A stretch of 34,430 nt of DNA from DASUZB01 sp035535495 (GTDB lineage Bacteria > Actinomycetota > CALGFH01), in contig DATLQA010000012.1 in NCBI GenBank assembly GCA_035535495.1, positions 1 through 34,430 of the forward strand. The letters are read 5' to 3'. The notes under the pieces are model-generated. The model saw only the letters and a program-made list of their open reading frames with translations, searched no databases and was not told the DNA's origin. The position numbers and the translations under genes were made by a program. Shown piece after piece: positions 31,512-34,430 of this stretch (the first letter of the stretch is position 1; each line of letters begins with the position of its first letter).

Positions 31512-32747
31512 TCAGCTGGAGCGTCTGACGGCCGGTAGCCGGACGTACTCGCCGGGATAGATCAAGTCCGGATTGCCCGAACGCAGCCGCGCCCGGTTGG
31601 CCGCCAGCATCCGCATCCAGTAGCCGGCCACCTCGCGGGTGCGGATCTCGGCCGCGTCCCGCCCGGTGGCGCTGGCCAGATGGCTGCGGGCGATCTCCCA
31701 CAGGTTCTCCCCCGGCGCGACCTTGTGGAGGCCTGGCCTGGACGGCGCGGACTGGCTGGGCGGTGTCCCCGATGGCGGCGGCCGGGTGGGTGCCGGCCGG
31801 CCGGCGGTACCGGGCACGTAGCCGGGGGGGCGTGGCCTGGTGGTCGCCGGTACGCCTCCCGACGGGGGCGGTGGTGCCGGCCGGGTGGAGGTGGTACCGC
31901 CGGTGGTGGTCGTGGTCCCGGCGGTGGTCGTGGTGGCGCCCGAGGTGCTCGATGGGGCGGCCGGCGGCCGGGTGGTGGAGGTCGTGGTCGTTGTGCTCGT
32001 GCTGGTCGTTGTGCTCGTGCTGGTCGTCGTGCTCGTGCTGGTCGTCGTGCTCGCGCTGGCGGCGGCCGGCGGCCCTGCCCCTTGGGGGGTGTAGCCGGCG
32101 GCCCGTGGTGGTGGCTGGCGTGGCGCCGTGGTGCTCGTCGTGGAGGAAGCGGTGGTGGTGCTCGTGGTGGTGGCCGGCGCCGACTGTCCTAGGCCGGCCG
32201 CGCCAGGGGTGTAGCCCGCCTTGGGCTCCTGGCGGGTGGTGGTCGGTGCGGCCTGGAGCGCCGCCGGTCCGCGCGCGGCCACGGCCACCTGGACCCGCGC
32301 GGGCGGGCCGCTCCGGGCGGTCGGGGTGGCGGCGACGGCGGCGGTCGTGGTGGCGCTCAGCAGCGAGGTGGCCAGCGCCACCGCCACGGCACCGTCGGCC
32401 GCGCGCCGCACCGCCGGCAGGGTGACCCGGGCCGCCCCGCGGATCAGGGCTGGCGCGCGGGCCAGGCTGGCGAGCAGGTACAGGCCGGTACTGGCCAGCA
32501 GCCACCAGGCCGCCACCAGGGCGACGTTGCGCAGCACGGCGCCGAGGATCTGCTCGACCGGGCTCTGCGCCAGCCAGGGGCCGAGCTGGCGGCCGAAGTC
32601 GCCCCATGGGATGCGCAGGGCGGGGATCTGCCCGAGCCGGTGCAAACCGAGCACCGCCGCCGCCTCGAGCACCAGCACCATGGGAAGCGTCAGTGCCTGG
32701 CGGGCCGCTGCCGCTCGCCCACGTCCCGCCGCTCGATCGATCGTCAC
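31512..32747 (-). CDS. Membrane-anchored LysM-domain protein with Ser/Thr-rich repetitive linker
   Basis: 411 aa from GTG 32747, preceded by GAGGCGATC; a GTG at 32792 lacks any ribosome site. Three hydrophobic stretches occupy the first 140 or so residues ('LPMVLVLEAAAVLGL', 'VALVAAWWLLASTGLYLLASL', 'AVAVALATSLLSA'). A low-complexity linker of about 190 residues, rich in Ser, Thr and Pro, follows. It contains three GY(T/V)PxxAG motifs (near residues 178, 218 and 309). The C-terminus (341 to about 405) is a LysM domain: 'HKVAPGENLWEIARSHL' and 'NRARLRSGNPDLIYPGEYVRLP'. LysM binds peptidoglycan or related N-acetylglucosamine polymers, so the protein likely tethers membrane to wall. The linker may be O-glycosylated, and a PIG-V-like mannosyltransferase gene lies next door (inference). 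Confidence 0.9.
   Translation of the reverse strand: MTIDRAAGRGRAAAARQALTLPMVLVLEAAAVLGLHRLGQIPALRIPWGDFGRQLGPWLAQSPVEQILGAVLRNVALVAAWWLLASTGLYLLASLARAPALIRGAARVTLPAVRRAADGAVAVALATSLLSATTTAAVAATPTARSGPPARVQVAVAARGPAALQAAPTTTRQEPKAGYTPGAAGLGQSAPATTTSTTTASSTTSTTAPRQPPPRAAGYTPQGAGPPAAASASTTTSTSTTTSTSTTTSTSTTTTTSTTRPPAAPSSTSGATTTTAGTTTTTGGTTSTRPAPPPPSGGVPATTRPRPPGYVPGTAGRPAPTRPPPSGTPPSQSAPSRPGLHKVAPGENLWEIARSHLASATGRDAAEIRTREVAGYWMRMLAANRARLRSGNPDLIYPGEYVRLPAVRRSS
31987..32058. repeat. Four tandem 18-bp units coding for the Thr/Ser linker
   Basis: The unit GTCGTYGTGCTCGTGCTG (Y = T or C) occurs four times in tandem: 31987-32004, 32005-32022, 32023-32040, and 32041-32058 with one further substitution. 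On the minus strand it encodes a six-residue Ser/Thr repeat in the LysM protein. Unit number may vary between strains through slippage. Confidence 0.85.
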
Positions 32748-32921
32748 GATCGCCTCGTCCGCCTCGCTTGGTGAGCACCCGCCGCCACACACGATCGGAA
32801 CGCCAGTGTGCTAGGCATCCGTCAGCAGCGTCAACGCGTGCGCCGCACTGCGCGGTATTGCGGCGGGGCCGCGGCGGGTACGCTATCGAGTCGGGTCAGG
32901 CGAGCGGGCGGGGGCGGCTGG

Positions 32922-34163
32922 GTGAGGCCGGTGCGGCTGGCGCGACGGACAGTGGAGGAGCCTGGGGCTCCGGCAGCGGCGTCCCCACCCCGCGGACGGG
33001 CCGCCCTGCTGGCCGAGACCATGCTGCCGCCGCTGCTCGCCTTCGTGGCCGCCAACGTGCTGGTGTGGCACGCCGCCAGCAGCGCCGGCTACGACTTCGG
33101 GGACCCCCGCACCTGGGCGCTGTGGGATGGCGGCCAGTACCTGTCCCAGGCGCGGCAGGGCCTCACCCTGGTCCCGTGCAAGGTCCCGCCGTACAAGCCG
33201 GGGCAGTGGTGCGGCAACGCCGGCTGGTTCCCGTTCTACCCGGCCCTGGTCCGCGGGGTGAGCTGGACCGGGCTCTCGCTCGGCTGGTCCGGCGTGGTGG
33301 TCGCCCAGACCGCCTGCCTGGCGATGCTGGCGGTCGTCTGGCGCATGCTCGGCGCCCGGCTGACCGCCACGGCGGTGCTCTGCCTGGCGCTGGCCGCGGT
33401 CTTCCCCGGCATGGTCTACGACCACGCCGTCTTCCCCATCTCCCTGGCCAGCCTCGCCACCCTGCTCTGCCTCCACTGGCTGGCGCGTGGGCGCTGGCTG
33501 GCGGCCGGCCTCGCCGGCGCGGTCGCGGTCGCCAGCTACCCGGTCGGGGTGCTGCTGATCGGCGTGGTGCCCGTCTGGATGCTGGTGGCCGCGCGGCACG
33601 GCGGCATCGTGCGCTGGCTCGGCCGCACCGTGCTGGTGACCGGGCTGGTGGCGGCCGGGCTGGTGGCGGTGCTGGCGGCCGCCCGGTGGGAGACCGGCGC
33701 CTGGGACGCCTACCTCAAGGTCCAGGCCCACTACGGCAACACCGGGCTGCACAACCCGATCGACACCTACCGCTGGGGTATCGCCACCAAGGCGGCCCCG
33801 CTCGACGGCTACGGCCGGCCGATCCCCGACCACGTCGACACCAAGGAGGCCCCGCGGCGGCAGTACGAGGTGGTGGCCGGCCTGGTCCTCCTCGGCCTCG
33901 GCGCCGTGGTCGCGCGCCGGCTGTTCACGCGCACGCCGGTCGCCGCGCTCGACTGGGCGGTGATGCTGTGCGTGGTGGCCTTCTGGCTCGGCCAGCTCGC
34001 CACCGGCGTGCGCGTCCATCACTACCGCGGCGACGCCCTGCTGGTGCCGCTGGTGCTGCTCATCCGCTACCTGCCCCGCCCGGTCCAGGTGGTGCTCGTG
34101 GCGGTCTGCGCCGTGCTCGCCTGGCACATGGTGGTGCTGTTCTGCCGCGCGATCCTGGTGTAG
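32922..34163 (+). CDS. GT-C membrane glycosyltransferase, PIG-V-like mannosyltransferase candidate
   Basis: 413 aa if started at GTG 32922. An upstream GTG at 32808 would add 38 Arg/Gly-rich residues; later starts at 32952 (GTG) or 33021 (ATG) are possible, so the N-terminus is uncertain. From the first helix ('LPPLLAFVAANVLVWHA') there are about nine to eleven hydrophobic segments. The first extracytoplasmic loop holds 'WALWDGGQYLSQARQG' and 'GNAGWFPFYPALVRG', matching the WDxxxY and FFPxYP patterns of PIG-V-type, polyprenyl-phosphate-mannose-dependent transferases. Such enzymes add mannose on the outer membrane face. The target (lipoglycan, wall polymer or the neighbouring Ser/Thr-rich protein) is inference. 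It is divergent from the LysM gene across about 175 bases. Confidence 0.8.
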   Translation: MRPVRLARRTVEEPGAPAAASPPRGRAALLAETMLPPLLAFVAANVLVWHAASSAGYDFGDPRTWALWDGGQYLSQARQGLTLVPCKVPPYKPGQWCGNAGWFPFYPALVRGVSWTGLSLGWSGVVVAQTACLAMLAVVWRMLGARLTATAVLCLALAAVFPGMVYDHAVFPISLASLATLLCLHWLARGRWLAAGLAGAVAVASYPVGVLLIGVVPVWMLVAARHGGIVRWLGRTVLVTGLVAAGLVAVLAAARWETGAWDAYLKVQAHYGNTGLHNPIDTYRWGIATKAAPLDGYGRPIPDHVDTKEAPRRQYEVVAGLVLLGLGAVVARRLFTRTPVAALDWAVMLCVVAFWLGQLATGVRVHHYRGDALLVPLVLLIRYLPRPVQVVLVAVCAVLAWHMVVLFCRAILV

Positions 34164-34167
34164 CGGG

Positions 34168-34430
34168 TCAGCCGGCGTGCCGGCGCAGGTGGCCGGCGAG
34201 GTCCTCGGCCGGGTGGGGAACGCCGAAGTAGTAGCCCTGGCCGAGGTCGCAGCCGAGCTCGCGCAGCCTGGCGGCCTGCTCGGCGGTCTCCACGCCCTCG
34301 GCGACCGCCCGCAGGTCGAGGCTGTGGGCGAGGTTGACCACGGCGGCCACGATCGCCGCGTCCTCCTCGTCGCCCAGCAGGCCGTCGACGAACGCCCGGT
34401 CCACCTTGACCTTGTCCACCGGGAAGCGCA
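34168..34430 (-). CDS. C-terminal part of an EAL-domain cyclic-di-GMP phosphodiesterase (partial)
   Basis: About 86 residues before the TGA are visible; the gene continues past the right edge. The segment reads 'RFPVDKVKVDRAFVDGL', then 'AAIVAAVVNLAHSLDLRAVAEGVET' and 'LRELGCDLGQGYYFGVPHPAEDL', the last three conserved blocks of an EAL domain (KxDxxF, VAEGVE, QGYYF). The Lys and Asp of KVDRAF and the Glu of VAEGVE are metal/catalytic-site residues and are present. The missing N-terminal part probably includes GGDEF and sensor domains (inference). It converges with the PIG-V-like gene, with four bases between the stops. Confidence 0.9.
   Translation of the reverse strand, partial: RFPVDKVKVDRAFVDGLLGDEEDAAIVAAVVNLAHSLDLRAVAEGVETAEQAARLRELGCDLGQGYYFGVPHPAEDLAGHLRRHAG

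Noticed and set aside
31987..32058. Tandem 18-bp units considered as a CRISPR or iteron array
   Set aside because: Units are contiguous with no spacers and lie in frame within a Ser/Thr-coding linker, so they are coding low-complexity repeats.

Overview
The window is a very GC-rich, gene-dense stretch with frequent GTG starts preceded by AGGAGG-like ribosome binding sites. Its gene families are typical of Actinomycetota: a BTAD/SARP-type regulator, a 7TM histidine kinase, a short basic KGG-type protein, a RecQ-like helicase with a PRTase-like tail, a BtrH/DUF4872 protein and a type I IDI. I would call it chromosomal DNA of a high-GC, probably soil or environmental actinobacterium. No rRNA, tRNA, CRISPR array, transposase, integrase or phage gene was seen, so a finer placement is not possible and nothing marks it as a mobile island.

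Layout. (1) 1-2155, all minus strand: a start-less fragment of a membrane signalling protein at the edge, a SnoaL-like protein, a small two-helix membrane protein and an MBL-fold hydrolase with a zinc ribbon. (2) 2428-8252, a sensory block: an orphan 7TM-PAS histidine kinase and an intact GGDEF-EAL cyclic-di-GMP protein (plus strand), then an orphan chemoreceptor (minus). A small ORF with an in-frame stop lies between the last two. (3) 8532-14245, DNA metabolism: a DUF1440-like membrane protein, a KGG-type basic protein and an ATP-dependent DNA ligase (minus), then a gamma-carbonic-anhydrase-like protein and a RecQ-like helicase fused to a phosphoribosyltransferase-like domain (plus). (4) 14321-18941: a hemolysin III-family protein, an APC permease, a BtrH/DUF4872 protein lacking the usual Cys, and convergent isopentenyl-diphosphate isomerase. 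(5) 19082-21357: a BTAD regulator fused to an alpha/beta hydrolase, divergent from a GNAT acetyltransferase. (6) 21517-31034, a carbohydrate block: a complete four-gene sugar ABC importer (lipoprotein, two permeases, ATPase, all overlapping), a convergent GH38 alpha-mannosidase, a divergent PHP/CehA-like metallohydrolase and a convergent GT4 glycosyltransferase. (7) 31035-34430: a 477-base low-GC gap, a membrane-anchored LysM protein with a Ser/Thr-rich repetitive linker, a GT-C (PIG-V-like) mannosyltransferase candidate, and the C-terminus of an EAL-domain protein running off the edge.

How it fits together. The ABC importer and the GH38 enzyme most likely form a mannoside or mannose-containing glycan uptake and degradation module. 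Cyclic-di-GMP proteins occur at both edges and in the middle, next to an orphan kinase and an orphan receptor, which suggests a lifestyle with much environmental sensing. The GT4, LysM and GT-C genes point to cell-envelope glycan work. The most unusual items are the helicase-PRTase and BTAD-hydrolase fusions, the Cys-less BtrH homolog, the palindrome cluster before the GGDEF-EAL gene, the perfect 28-bp palindrome near the left end, and the low-GC gap before the GT4 gene. I see no clear-cut new defence or mobile system.
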